Shown: one piece after another, positions 24,375 to 36,865 of the stretch
How positions within the stretch are numbered: position 1 is the stretch's first letter
How the letters are laid out: each line of letters starts with the position of its first letter
From: Phialophora verrucosa
Taxonomy: Eukaryota > Ascomycota > Eurotiomycetes > Chaetothyriales > Herpotrichiellaceae
DNA length: 64,000 bases
Direction of reading: 5' to 3'
Assembly: GCA_002099365.1 (NCBI GenBank)
Contig: MSED01000011.1
Span: 5,001-69,000, forward strand
Notes under the pieces: model-generated
The model's database searches: none
What the model was told of the DNA's origin: nothing
Seen by the model: the letters and a program-made list of their open reading frames with translations, nothing else
Translations under genes and position numbers: made by a program

Positions 24375-27300
24375 ATCTATATTCGCTTTAGTTAGGGCTT
24401 AGCGAAATTAAGGGAGAGCGTAAGTAATTAACTTTAAGGTAGACGAAAATAATATTTTAATCTTCGCTTTAGATACTTATAATCTAAGCGATAATAAGTT
24501 TAATAAGATATACTTTTAGGCTTAATCTTTTAATATTAAAGATAACCGGTAACTAATAAAGTCCTTAAGATTATTTAATAAAGAAGCTATAATATAAGAC
24601 TTAAAGAATAAGTAACGTTATAAATAATATTAATTTAGGAAGCCTTTAGAAGCTCGCGTAAATACTTTATATAAGCGAAAGACTAATAAAGTAAAACCTA
24701 TTAATTTAAATTTCTAAAATAGTTTAACGTCTAATAGGCTCTTAGACTAATATATAAAGGTATAGAAATAGGTAATAGCTGCCTATAATAGCCGGCTATA
24801 TACATTCTTAGATTAGATAAGTCTATACTTTACTAGATTTCCTTAAGGGTAACGCTTAATATCTAAATATTTAGAGAAACTAGTTATTAGACCTAATTTA
24901 ATAATTAATAAGAAGGAGATCCTTATAGAGATTCTATATAACCGCGAAGGAGCTTTAGCTTAGGACCTTAAAGAAATTAGGCGGATTTATTATAAAGTAA
25001 TATCTTTATAAGTAATAAGAACTATTTTATATACTCTATAGTAAGTAAAGAGCTTCTCTATCCTAAAAGCACTCGAGCTAATAATAATTATATTAGTAAA
25101 GGAGAAGATTAACTTAGACCTCTTTAAACTAAGGTATAGATTATACTAGAACCTATTCTTTCTAGTTAAGAAAAAGAAGCCTAAAGAATATTAATTAGTA
25201 ATTACGGTATAGAATATTAACCGAGTAACGATTCGAGATATAAATTTACCTCCTTTAGTTAATAACTTTATAGAAGAGTTTAGCGGAATATAGATAACCT
25301 CCTTATTAAATTAGCTCTCGGGTTATAACTAGATTAAACTTATAAAAGAGAGTCGAGATTTAATAGATATTTATATTTTAATTAAACTTATTCGTTATAT
25401 AACGCTTCTATAGAGTGTAACTAATTCTATAGCGTAATTTATATAAATCATAAATTAGATTCTAAAGGAATAAATACTAAAAGCTACTCGGCTATTTCTA
25501 GACGACATTAGTGTAAAGGGGCTAAAGAGCGACTACTAATAATAGGAGGTAGTTCCTTAAGTTCGCTTATATATACTAGAATATCTAATAAATTTAGATA
25601 TAGTACTACTTAATCTTAAGCTTACTAGTATTACTATAGCCGGATAAAAGCTATAGCTCTATATACGAGAGATTAAGATAGTCGAGTATATCTATAATTA
25701 AGACGGATAATATCTATAATAGTTTAAGATTTATAAGATCTTAATATAACTAACTTCGATAAATTAGCTAAAACTTTATAGATTCCTTAAGATTTATATA
25801 TATTATTATATATAGATTTTATATTTCGCGATAATAATAGAGCCTTTACATAACTTACTTTAAAAGAATATTATTTAAGTCTAAATAAAGATATATATTA
25901 AGAGTATAGAAGGACTAAAGAAGGTATTATCCTTTATTCCTATATTAATTAATTTAGATTATTAAGAAGACGCCGGCTTAATTATACTTACTATTAACGT
26001 TAGCGGAAGAGGCTAGAGCGCTGTAATTATATAGGTAAATTTAGTAATAGATAAATAATATACTATAAGATACGAGAGTAGTATTTAATCTAAAGCTAAG
26101 AGAAAATATAACGTACTTAAGCGGGAAGCCCGCGGATTACTAAAAGCCCTTAAGAAGTTTAAATATTAGCTATACGCTATTTACTTTATTATAAAGACTA
26201 ATATAATAACTCTTACGGCCTAGCTTAACCGGTAGTTAACCGACTTACCCGGGGTTATTATTAATTAATAGCTAGTATAGATCCGTAGATTCGATTTCGA
26301 AGTATAGTATGTTCTAGGTAAGTAGAATATAGTTACCGATACCTTATCTCGACGCCCTCCGACTTAAGAAGATATTAAAGAAGCTAAATAGGAAGAGGAT
26401 ATTAAGGATTAGATTAAAGCTTAAATACTCTTTAAATAGGGAAGCCTTTAACTAATTAAATAGAATACTATTCGTTAAGATTTTACTCTAGTAAGACTTA
26501 TAGTTACTTATACCTAAAATTAATTTATAAGCTCTAGTAAATCTTATATAATCTAATTATTTAAGAGAGAGTATTTAAAGGAATTAAAGAGGCTCGCTAA
26601 ATATCTATAAGATTAGTAATATCTTTTAAGAATAGGTAATAATAAATTTCGGAAACTCTAAAAAGACTTAATTAACTACTTTATTAGAGGAGAGTATTTA
26701 TTTCGAAAGCTAATAGAGAATAAGCCGAGTAGAAAAATAATTAATAATAATATAAAGAAGTAAAGGATACTTAAAGTAATATATAACGATATTAGATATT
26801 ATAGTCGAGAAGTAATATATTAAAGGGTATTTAACTATTACTACTAAGAGGGTTAATACCGAAATATAGAAGTATTTATAAAGACCTATCTAAAATATTA
26901 GTTCTATATAAGCTAAAGGCTATATAATATAATATTCTTAACTTTAGTTAATAAGCGCTAAAAATAGATTAGCGTTAATTATACCCCAATACTAATATCT
27001 TAAGAAAAGAGATATCTTATTAAAGCTTAAAGTAATATAAATAGTTAAGTAGAAGCTTAAGGTATTATAGTTACTAATAGTGCTACTATAGTAAAGTTCC
27101 TTTAGGAAGAGATTATTTATCGCTATAAACTATTTAAATAACTAGTATATAATAGCGGACCGGAGAATAAAAGTTAAATAAAAGTATTTATAAATAAGTA
27201 CGAGATTAAATATATAGTTACCTCTATATATTATCCGTAAGCGAATAGCTAAGTAGAAGTTAAGTATAAAGGCGTTATAAACGCTCTCTTAAAGATAACC

Positions 27301-28150
27301 TATACTAATAACGGCGGTACTTAAATAAATTACCTTTATATTATTCTTTAGGCCGACCGAACGATAGTTAAAGCTAGAACCGGTATAATACTATATAAAG
27401 TTAAGTTCCTTAAGCGGTTAATCCTTTCTATTAAACTCGAGATTATAATATAAAATATTATAAATTAGGATAAGGTTATTAATATTATTAATTTAATTAC
27501 TATATATATATAAGCTCTTAAAAGATATAACTAAAATCTAGAAGAGGCGGCGATATATTTAAATAAAATATAAAGGCTAAAGAAGAAGTACTTTAATAGA
27601 CGCTATAACCTATACTTATAGCTACTTAAAGAGAATATATTAGTATTAAGCTATAATATAGTCGGGTTAATAAATATATCTATAGAGAAGAAGTTAATAT
27701 TCCGTTAGTTTAGACTATTTAAAATTATAAAGACAAATTAAGAGAAGGGGATATATATTTTAGCGGAACTTAATAGCTCCCGACTATAGGGAACTTATAT
27801 AGCTAGCCGTCTTAAGTAATTCTACTAACGCCTTAAAGATTTCCTCGTAAATACTAAATCTATACCTAAAGATAATTCTTAGGAAGAAGAAGCTTATAAA
27901 GTTTTAACTTTTAATCTTTCTTATCCCGTGAATATTAAAGAGTCTTTAGACGATAATAATATACCTTCTCTATAAAAGATACCTTTATACTTATATTATA
28001 GTTAACGGCTTAAATAGAGAGCGAAAATATTACCGCTAATAAATAAAGAACTAATATTTATAGTAAAGATACCTTTAGTTAGCAATAAAATTTAAGAATA
28101 GTATATCGAGTTAGACGTATTTAGTAAGTCTATAGAGAAATAAGGTAAGT
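24375..28150 (+). pseudogene. Family A RT-RNase H-integrase relic, copy 2
   Basis: Pol in the -1 frame relative to gag-protease (codons 1 modulo 3; for example 25165 in the FLVKKKKPKEY motif). RT keeps INRVTIRDTNLPPL near 25215 and an intact catalytic LFLDDI at 25490-25507. RNase H keeps the ASGEGWSAV-type segment (mutated) near 26000, and DTLSRRPPT ends at about 26363. Integrase (26690-28150) keeps YNSGPENK and QANSQVEVKHKG near 27150-27280. The C-terminal tail runs to the EKQGK-type end near 28150. No chromodomain is seen. Confidence 0.88.
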
Positions 28151-29181
28151 ACTCTACTTTATACTATACTCTACTATATAAAGTAATAAGGGAGGTATAG
28201 TATCGCTATCGCTAGTATAGGAAAGTTTAAGATTAAATTTCTTTAGTTATTTACAGTTTTCTTTTAGTTAGGTTATAATAATCTAGCGTTTAGAGTATAG
28301 TTATAATAGGGATTTTCTTAAAATTAAGTTACTTTAGTTTACGGATCCTATTATCTTATTAGCTTAGTATCTTAAAGAGAGAAGCAATACTAAAGTAAGA
28401 TATTACTGCCCTAGATATAGTAGATGTTAGAATTACTAAATAAAGCTAGAAAAGTTAAGCTAAGAATAGTATAGTATAGCTAGAGCGAAGAAAAATTAAG
28501 ATTAGCGTTAGAAATTTTAGTGCTATCTTTAATTAGTCGTATATACTTATATATTATATAGAGTTCTAGAGAGTGTTATAATTAGTTAAACTTTAATATA
28601 GTTAAGGGAGTTATAATATTAAATAGTATTAATAATAGATTAAATATTAATTATTAATAGTAAAAGCTAAGGGCCTAATAATATTATATAATAAAGATTC
28701 AAGTTATATACGAATATAATAAGAAGGAAATAATAAACTAACTTTTATATAACCGCCTAATCTCTTAGATCGCTATTCTCGAGTTATTATATAATAAATA
28801 TATATTATTTAAACTAAAGGTCTTAACGAGTTTAAGAGATAAAGGGGGTAATAAAAATACTTTATTATTTATAAATAATAATGTCTTATCTTATTATACT
28901 ATTACTTAATACTAAAGAGTATTAGTTTATAGTATATATTTATCCTTATCCTCTCTCTCTTAATTACTTATAAATATCTTCTTCTTTAATCTTACGCTTT
29001 TCTTCTTTAGTATAAACTTTAACTATTAAATAGTTCTTCTTTATTATTAGTTTAATCTTCTAAATTATTCTAAAATCTCTAGATTAATCTTTAACGCCTC
29101 TATAACTACTAGTGTTTTTATTAAGTTCGCCTTTTCTCTCTCTCTTTAATATTTTAATTATACTATAAGTCTTATTTAACT
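28151..29181. other. Family A copy 2, spacer between pol and third ORF
   Basis: A 1-kb AT-rich spacer homologous to 11501-12543. No persistent frame seen. Pyrimidine-rich tracts lie near 28955 and 29130, the latter just ahead of the third ORF. Confidence 0.4.
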
Positions 29182-31923
29182 ATACGCTTTATTCCTATTA
29201 CCTTTTAGATTCGTCTTTATAGCTTTTTACTAAAAGCCTAAACTAATCTTACCGTTAAGATATCTAAAGCTTAGCGTTAATTACAACTAAAGCCGCCGGT
29301 TATTTAGCTAAATCCTAATTCTATAGTTCCTACTAGCCGACGATAAAAATACTAAGCTCTTAATATCTATATAGTCGATAACTAGCCTATCTTATTAATA
29401 CGCTACCCTACCTAAACTAAAGAAATATCCCTTAAAGTTACCGTCGAAGCTATTAATTAAGATAATCTAGATCGTATTAATAATTTCTTTAGCTATATTA
29501 AAATTAAGTATAAAGAAATAGATAATTAGCGTAATATAATAGCCTAAAAGGTTTATAACTTAATAAAGTATTATAAACTTACTAAAACTAAATTTAAGAA
29601 GTATTATATATTAATTTCCGGAAAAGAAGAGTTTAGTAAGAGACGTAACTATCGAGGGGAACTTTAATTAAAACTCCTTTCGGATTACATATATATAAGC
29701 GATATTAAAATATTTATTAATAAATATAAAGAAAAGAATATTAAGCTACCCTTAGAGGAAATTATAAAGCTATCTCTCTAGACTTCTATAGAGTTCTTTA
29801 ATTAATTTATTATTCTATATAGCGGAGATATTACTACTCTACTAGATTAGTACTAATATATTCGAAAGTACTTACTATATTTTAATAAGACGCCTTTAAT
29901 AATACTATAAATAGCCTTATATAAGATAATCTATTAATTTATAAAAATTAAGAAGTAACTAAAATTAAAGTGTTACTTCTTTACTATATTATATTTAACT
30001 ACTAATAATTTATAGATTATTATAGACGAAAGCGCGGCTACTAATAAAGCTACTTAAGATAGAGATTAAAGTAATCCTAAATAGGCTCTTATAATTAGGA
30101 GGTATAAATTAACTAAAATAAATAAACTATATTAAGTCGGCGCTTAACCTCTTAACTATATAAACTTAATCGCCTTAAAAGGATATCTAGACGCGAAGAT
30201 AGCTCTATTTACGCCGCTAAAGTAAATTATTAAGCCTATACTAGAGACTACTAGTTATCGGCCTATTACGCGTAAGGAGACCGGTAAGCTTCCTACTCTT
30301 ATAATCACGAATCTTTTAGGATTAAGTAGGCCTACTGCTACCCTAACTAAATAACTAAATATTTAGCGGAAATAAATTAAGTAAGCTAGTCTAGAATCGC
30401 TCTAAACTCTAAGTCCTATAGCGCTAATTTCTATAAAGCTATAGTAAAGTATAGTAACGATTAAATTAAATTTAGCTAAGGTATATTAAAAAGGATTAGT
30501 TTAGTTTATAAAGCTCGGCGAACTCTATTCTATTCTCGGAAGTAAAGAATAGATAAAGCTAATAAAGAATAACTCTATTAATATCTCGAGGGTATTAAAA
30601 AGACCCCGCCTATAAATAATAACTCCTAGCCTTAATACTTTAATATCTATATATAAATTATCTATAAAGAAGCCGAAAATCTCCGGTATATTCTATAGTA
30701 TTAAAATTAGTTAGTAGACTATAAATTAAAGAATATATATTACGAGTCCCTTTAGTGCTATTCCTTCGCCCGGGTTAATTATAGCTAACACTTCTTTAAC
30801 GCTACTAAATCTAATCCTAAATACCTAGCTAGCTATTCGGTTCGCCTAGTTAATAATTTAGCGATATATTTATTAGTAGAACTTTAAGCTATAAAAGCTA
30901 CTAGTAATAAAGGAAGATATAATATATTATTATAAATTCGAAGCTAATAAAATAATTAGCGCGCTATCGCTACTTATAAAATATATACCTAGATCCTATA
31001 TAGCTATATACCTTTATATAACCGAAAAGGGTATTAAATTATACCTTAAAGGTCTAAAATAAATCGCAGTACATTATAAAGATCCGATAAAAGGTCTTAA
31101 CTAACTAATTAAAAGATAGGAAAAGGAATAAAGTTAGCGGCGTTATTAAGTTCTTTCTAGCTACTTTAATTATTATATAGTTAATATTTTATCTTATAGC
31201 CTAAAGATAACTCGCCTTAGTCTTACTAATTCCAGATAGGTTAGTAACTTCTTTATTAAAGCCGGAATTATTTCCCGCTATAAAGAGGCTTATATATAGT
31301 ATAAATATATTATAAGCTTAATATTCTAAAGTTAAGTTAATTCTTACCTTAAAACTAAATAAATAGTTAAGTTTAAAGGTTAAGGAGACGTAAATAATTA
31401 TATAAAATATCTTATTATATTTAATAATAACTTAAAGAGAGAAGGAAACTACTAGCTATTCCTTATCGCTAATACTATAACTTAATTCTACTTAATTATT
31501 AATTTCTTACTAACCTAAACTTAAGGAGCTATAACTATAATAAACTTCTTTATTAAATAGCTAAATACTAAAGTCTTTAGTATTACCTCTTATAAGATAA
31601 AGCTTATTTTAAATTAATAAGACGATACTTACAGCTACGGACTCTAAGTTATTAAGAATACTATAGCTATTATTAATACGGAGATATACGAATCTCGACG
31701 CCTTTAACAGATACTTTCGGCCATTACTATAGATATCGGAGATCGATATAAGGTTATATAGGACGTCTATAGGATAGTTAGATATAAGGTAAAGGTTATA
31801 GGGTTATTTCCTAAATTAAGAGTAAGAAGTCTAAAGGGATTAGAAGATAGGTAGATTAATAACTTTAGGAAGGTAATAGAGAAGCTTACGAAAGGTAGTA
31901 AGATTAGTTCTAAGAGTGCTTAA
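29182..31923 (+). pseudogene. Family A third ORF relic, copy 2 (2742 nt, unknown function)
   Basis: This frame runs from an ATA (probably ancestral ATG) at 29182 to a TAA at 31921-31923, only 35 bp before the 3' LTR. It is interrupted only by TAA/TAG, about one per 15-20 codons, while the other two forward frames have one per 6-8. The matching frame in copy 3 has exactly the same length, 2742 nt. The predicted ~913-residue protein is rich in Lys, Ile, Leu, Gln and Tyr, contains stretches such as GKEEFSKRRNYRGEL and DYIYISDIKIFINKYKEKN, and shows no signal peptide or clear membrane segment, so it does not look like an envelope protein. I do not recognise the family. The start codon is inferred. 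Confidence 0.75.
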
Positions 31924-31945
31924 GCGAGGTCGTTAAGAAGCGAGC

Positions 31946-31958
31946 GATAAGGGAGGGA
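31946..31958 (+). other. Polypurine tract of family A copy 2
   Basis: GATAAGGGAGGGA is identical to that of copy 1 and abuts the 3' LTR. Confidence 0.85.
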
Positions 31959-32257
31959 TATAATAGGGCGGTGATGCTTATAGCGCTAATTAGCTATATA
32001 TACTTATATAATATATAGATAAGTAACTATATTATCTAATTAGTTAAATCCTTAGCGTAAGGCTATATACCTCCGCTATATATTATAGGTAGAGTAGTTA
32101 TACGCATTTAATATATATATATACTATAGGTAATAAAATATATAATATTATTACTTATAAAGCTGTTTATTACTATATAGTGTACCGGGGACGAAGAGGT
32201 AGTACCTGCCGCTGTACGACCCTTTACCTAGAGGTTATAAAGCCTTACCCTAGTTTA
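31959..32257 (+). repeat. Family A copy 2, 3' LTR
   Basis: A 299-bp LTR with the same termini as the 5' LTR; the first dinucleotide TG is mutated to TA and the last CA to TA. It is followed by the CTAT target duplication and by the resumed LINE frame. Confidence 0.95.
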
Positions 32258-32279
32258 CTATTAGAATAAAGGCCCTTTA

Positions 32280-34115
32280 GTTATAAAGGTTTATAAGGAA
32301 TTATAAGGGTATAGTAAAAGGGGTTCTTAAGGTAATACTACTTTAATAGCGGGCGGTTATAAAAGGCTTTATATCTATTTAAGCTATAAGATAGAAAATA
32401 GTTATAAGGAGTTATAGTTTAATTCGTTAAGGTAAAGATATATATATTAGATTTACTTATAGGCTAAGTTCCTAACCTTAAGTCTACTCGTTATAAAATT
32501 ATAAGTTATTATTATTAGTCTCTTAATAGCTTAGTATTTACTTACTATAAAGTTATAAGCTATTATAATTAGTCTTATTAATTTAATATATTATTATTAT
32601 TATTATTATTATTATAAAGTTATTACTTTAAAAATACTTATAAAATACTAAAGGAATATATTAAAACTTATTATAACCTGTCTTAATTAAGATTTCTTAC
32701 TTCGCGATTACTAATATAAGTACACTTATAGAGCGGCGCGAAGCTCTTTATAGCAGCGACGGGACGAGTTATAATCGGTTATTTAGTAAGGGCCTTAGCT
32801 ATCTTCTTACTATTTAAAGAGTTATAAATAATTATAATAGTTTTATAAGTAGACTAAAGCTTCTTTTTAATAATAGCTAAGCGGGTATAGGTAGACGCTT
32901 TTTTAGTTATCGCTAGAAAAGTTAGTAGGTTATAAGCGGTTATAAGGTATTATACTTATATATAATAGTATACTTATAATTAACGTCTTTTAACTAGTAT
33001 ATATAATATCTATAAGCTAAAGAGGGTTAATATAGTTATAATAAGTTATAAAGAGGAGTAAACTTACCTTTATACTTTAATATACCGAGGGAAATATAAG
33101 TTTTAAATTTACTTTATTAAGTATTATACTTAGAGTATATTACTATATAGTTAGTTATAAATAGTTCCGAAAGGTAAATAATACTTATACTTTAGATTTT
33201 TATTATCTTTAATTTAAATTAGGTAGACTTTATCCTTAGATATATATAGCTCTAAAAATTAAGGGGTTAGTATAGTTACAAGTAATTACAAGAGATCTTA
33301 CTTTTATTAATAGTATTCTAGAAAACCTACTTATTAATAGGATTACGCTAGTTAAAGATAGTTTATTTATCGTCGAATCCCTTTATAATAATTAATAATT
33401 ATAGTAGTTATAAGGAATTATTATAGGGACGTATATAAAGGACGGTATAAATATAGTTATTAAAGCGCTTATACACCTCTTTATAAGATATAGTTATAAT
33501 AAATTATAAAAAGAAATAAGAAAAAGGAAAAATATAATATAGGAGAAGGAGGAATTAATTAAAAGAAGAGAGAGGGGTATATATATATATTCTTAAATAT
33601 ATATATAAAAAGCTATAATCGTTTATAACTATAACTTAAAATTATAGAAGGAAGCCTAAAACTTCTTTCTTACTTCGCCCTTACTTCGCCTTTACTTTAC
33701 CTCCGCCTTACCTCCGCTAAAGAGATAAATCGGAACCGCTCGTAACCTTTTAGACCTATATAATAAGAACTTATAGGGGAAGCCCTAGGTTTCTCCCTTT
33801 ACTTCGCCCTTACCTTACCCTTACCTTACTTAAGCCTTACCGCTACTAAAAGAATAGGTCGGAACCGCTTATAACCGTCCGGAGAAGATAAAGAAGAAGT
33901 AATAATATAGGGCCGCCTACCCCTCTTACTAGATTATACTAGCCTCCCCCTTAAGGAAGGGAATAAATCGTAACCCCTTACAATCCGCGAGAAGAAAGGT
34001 CGGTACGGGGAGCCCGCCGGATACGCCTGATCCCGCTTAGAAAGAAAGACAGCCGGTAACCGCTCGTAACCCCCCGAAAGCTGAGATAGAGAAAAGAACG
34101 GCCTTAGCCGTGATA
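32280..34115. repeat. Dispersed GGTTGCAAG-like motif, changing orientation
   Basis: Paired short motifs of the form GTTATAAG-N-GTTATAAG (ancestral GGTTGCAAGCGGTTGCAAG) recur about every 80-120 bp: for example near 32290, 32345, 32400, 32490, 32545, 32825, 32935, 33035, 33270, 33400 and 33490. From about 33610 to 34110 the reverse form, AACCGCTCGTAACC or AACCGCTTATAACC, appears instead (33735, 33860, 34045). Two copies near 33270 still read TTACAAG. Confidence 0.55.
32590..32615. repeat. (TTA)n microsatellite
   Basis: About eight uninterrupted TTA triplets in AT-rich DNA near the end of the LINE ORF2 continuation. Confidence 0.85.
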
Positions 34116-34316
34116 AGTTATAACTAGAGGAGGAGAGAATAGTAAAGAAGGAAATAATCTCGAGCTGCTTATAAAGGCTCTTAAAAAACGGTATAAAGGA
34201 AAACTAATAGTAATAAGAGATAATAGGTTTTATTCCCTTAAAGGGTTTTCTCTACTTAAGCTAGTTATATAGAATCCTCGATATAAGCTTTAAGTAGCTT
34301 TTAAGAGTAGAGAATT

Positions 34317-34336
34317 AAAAAAAAAAAAAAAAAAAA
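34317..34336 (+). repeat. 20-A homopolymer, candidate LINE poly(A) end
   Basis: An uninterrupted run of 20 A, the longest homopolymer seen, lies between GTAGAGAATT and GGGAAATAAAAG. Its position on the plus strand downstream of a plus-strand LINE fits a retroposed tail. Confidence 0.6.
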
Positions 34337-36600
34337 GGGAAATAAAAGTAATAAAACCGATATTATCCTAATTAAGTACTATAATAATAAGCGGCTTAAG
34401 AATAATCTACTACTATCGTAATATCTATACTTAGTCTTATTACTTTTACTATCCTTAAGTGTAATATTAAATCTATAAATAGAGTAATTTAAGTTTATTA
34501 AGATTACTCTTACTTTAGGTAAGGGGTACTTTAAAATTTAAGAAAGATAAGATTTAAATATACTTATTAAGTTAAAGATTTAATAGTAAAATAACGCCTA
34601 TAAGTTTATTAAACTATATTTTAGCTCTATAATATTTTATTAAACTTTTAAACTATTCTCTTTACTTTATTATAGTCTTCGCTCGCTTAAAAGATTAAGG
34701 TACTATAGGCTATAAAGCCTTATAATTACTTAAATATAATAATACGATCTCTATATTTTATTATAATTATTTAGAAGACTAATATATTATAAACCGTTAA
34801 GATCTATAATCGCTTAAATATTATAATATATACTCTTTACTTTACTATACTTCTCGAATATTTAAGGCCTTATAGTAATTTTAGTAAGCGAGTTCTATAG
34901 GAATTTATAATAAATATTATTAATCCTTAATATTTAATTACTATAGTCTTTAAATATTTAGAAGTCTAAGGTACTATAGGTTATTAAGCCTTATAATTTA
35001 ACTTATATTACTTAATTTTATAAGAAAAGTATAAAGTATCTAAGAGACTTAAGAGCGTAAATAGTTAAGTATTTAAAATAACTTATATTAGCGGTAATAT
35101 CTTTACTATTAATTAAACTAAAAGTAAAGCTAAAGTAAATTAAATCTAATAAAGATCTAATTAAAGCCTATAGTTTTACTAGACCTTATAGTTATAATAT
35201 ATAATCCTTCTTAAGATCTTATCTTTCCTTTACTTTAACTTTATATATAAATAATAAACTATATAACTTCTTTTATATATTAAACTATTATATCTTTAAA
35301 CTAAGAAATCCTTATAACTTAAGTTCTATATATATATCTTAATAAGCTAAGTACCTTTATATAATAATAGTAAACTAGTAGCTAAAGTAAACTCTATAGG
35401 CCCTATAGCGTAAAGATATCTACCGGAATTTATTAAAGATACCTATAGCGATAGTTATCTCCTCTATCTTATACTATACTATAATTAAGCTTAAATCTAT
35501 AATATTAGTAATTAAAACTCTATTAAATAAATAGAATATTAAGATAAGTTAAACTCTTAAGGCTAATAGCGACTAACTAAAGGTATAATTAATAGTTAAA
35601 GGCTTAAAGAAGAGAAAGGACTTTAATAAGATATTATTATAGGCGTAGAGTTAAGGGGAGCTAGCTAAATATATTAACCGAATATTATATTATTAGGTTC
35701 GAAATATTTATAACACTAGAAAGAAACAATCCTTTAAAGGAAAAGTAAAGTAACTATAGAGCTTATTACCGATACTATTTATAAGTTCTAGCTCTAGTAA
35801 GAAAGAGAAGTTAGTTATTAAACCCGAACTAAAGAATAAGTTATTAGATATATCCGTAAAATTTATATTACTCGATAAGTTAATAATAGTTATATTTAGT
35901 AAAAATCTATTTATAATTTAATAAATTAACGTCCTGTATTATTTAAATTTAAATATTAAATTTAATTATCTTTAGAAAGAGTATACTAGTAAAAATTATA
36001 GTCTATATAATACTTTAAAGGAATATCTATATTTTAAGATTATTAAGAGACTATTTAAGGATATTATTATTAATAATAATAAAGTCCTTTATCTACTTAT
36101 TAAAAGAGCGCTAAGAGATCTTTATCTCTTTACTTTCTATAGTACTTTCTTTAGAGGTTAGCTTTACCCCTTTTTAACTATATCTATTTAAAACTAACCG
36201 AGTTTATCTTAATCTAGTTTTAAGTTAAGAAATATTAATAAAGCCGCCTCTATAATTCGATTTTACTAATTAACTTATATAAAGTATTAAAATAAAACCT
36301 ATAAATAAAGTAATAATATCTATTTATTTATCTTCTATATTAATAATTACTCCTTAAATATAGAATACTAATAATAGTCGCTATAAACTTAACCTTAAGA
36401 GTAAATAAAAATAGTATACTCTAGATAGTAATAAAGATAAGGTCGGATTTAAGGTCGGCGATATAAAGGAGCTAGTAATTAATATTAAGAAACTATAATA
36501 GGGCTTAGTGAATAGATTAAATTAATAGAGGTATAGTTAATAATAAGCCTTATTAACTATATACAGTCTCTATATAGACTTTAAGACTTAAGGAAGTTAA
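34337..36600. other. Unidentified AT-rich, RIP-mutated DNA
   Basis: CA and TG are almost absent, so this was once repeated DNA, but it matches no other part of the window. Several frames between about 35340 and 36000 stay open apart from TAA/TAG, and more than one frame looks equally good, so I cannot choose. A 33-bp segment is duplicated (see separate entry). Confidence 0.5.
34697..35000. repeat. Diverged direct repeat, 33 bp, 271 bp apart
   Basis: AAGGTACTATAGG followed by a CTATAAAGCCTTATAATT-like stretch occurs at 34697-34729 and again, with a few differences, at 34968-35000. Both lie in similar surroundings (ACTTTATTATAGTCTT against ACTTTACTATACTTCT upstream), suggesting an older partial tandem duplication. 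Confidence 0.6.
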
Positions 36601-36609
36601 GGGAGTCTA

Positions 36610-36775
36610 TATAGGGGGGGTTCCGTTAAGTACCTACTTACGCCAAGATACCTATACGTTCCGATATCGTCCCCGGTCAGTCCCGATGCTGTCTCCGATA
36701 GCCGGCCCTGCGATAGGTAGGGTGTCGGAGTGGGTGCGTAGGCGTAACAGAAACATAAAGCCGACTCTAAACTAA
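36610..36775. other. Short unmutated island with CA and TG
   Basis: About 165 bp with normal GC content and many CA/TG dinucleotides between saturated RIP-mutated flanks. It contains GTCAGTCCCGATGCTGTC near 36676 and GTGGGTGCGTAGGCGTAAC near 36730. A run of seven G ends at 36618. TACGCC near 36640 and GGCGTA near 36740 are inverted relative to each other. The frame of the SNF2-like pseudogene downstream stays open through this island back to an ATG at 36686, which may be coincidence. Confidence 0.6.
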
Positions 36776-36865
36776 CTATAATACTTAGGCCTAAGCCTAG
36801 ATAATCCGCGCGACTAAAGAAGTATATCTATTTCCTATTAAATCCCTCTTCCCTAACTAAGGAGG

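Larger units (their letters stand above)
20578..32257 (+). mobile_element. Family A Ty3/Gypsy element, copy 2 (nested in LINE 2)
   Basis: An 11,680-bp full-length element with 299-bp LTRs at both ends and a perfect 4-bp CTAT target duplication (20574-20577 and 32258-32261). Insertion split LINE copy 2 near the end of its ORF2. This copy has the best preserved protease and RT active sites of the family. Gene order: gag-protease, RT-RNase H-integrase, third ORF. Confidence 0.96.
32258..34336 (+). mobile_element. LINE copy 2, 3' part and possible 3' tail
   Basis: After the CTAT duplication the ORF2 frame of LINE copy 2 continues for some tens of codons (LLEQRPFSYKGLQ-like). From about 32500 to 34316 no clear protein frame holds. 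A run of 20 A at 34317-34336 on the LINE's sense strand would be a suitable poly(A) end and gives a total LINE length of about 6.97 kb. That the whole 32.5-34.3 kb stretch is LINE 3' UTR is inference: no second copy is present in the window to prove it. Confidence 0.5.

Noticed and set aside
29182..31923. Third ORF as an envelope (env-like) gene
   Set aside because: No signal peptide, cleavage site or transmembrane run is visible; the predicted protein is charged and Gln/Lys-rich.
35340..36000. A protein-coding gene in the unidentified AT-rich block
   Set aside because: Two frames look equally open once TAA/TAG are allowed, and neither gives a recognisable domain.
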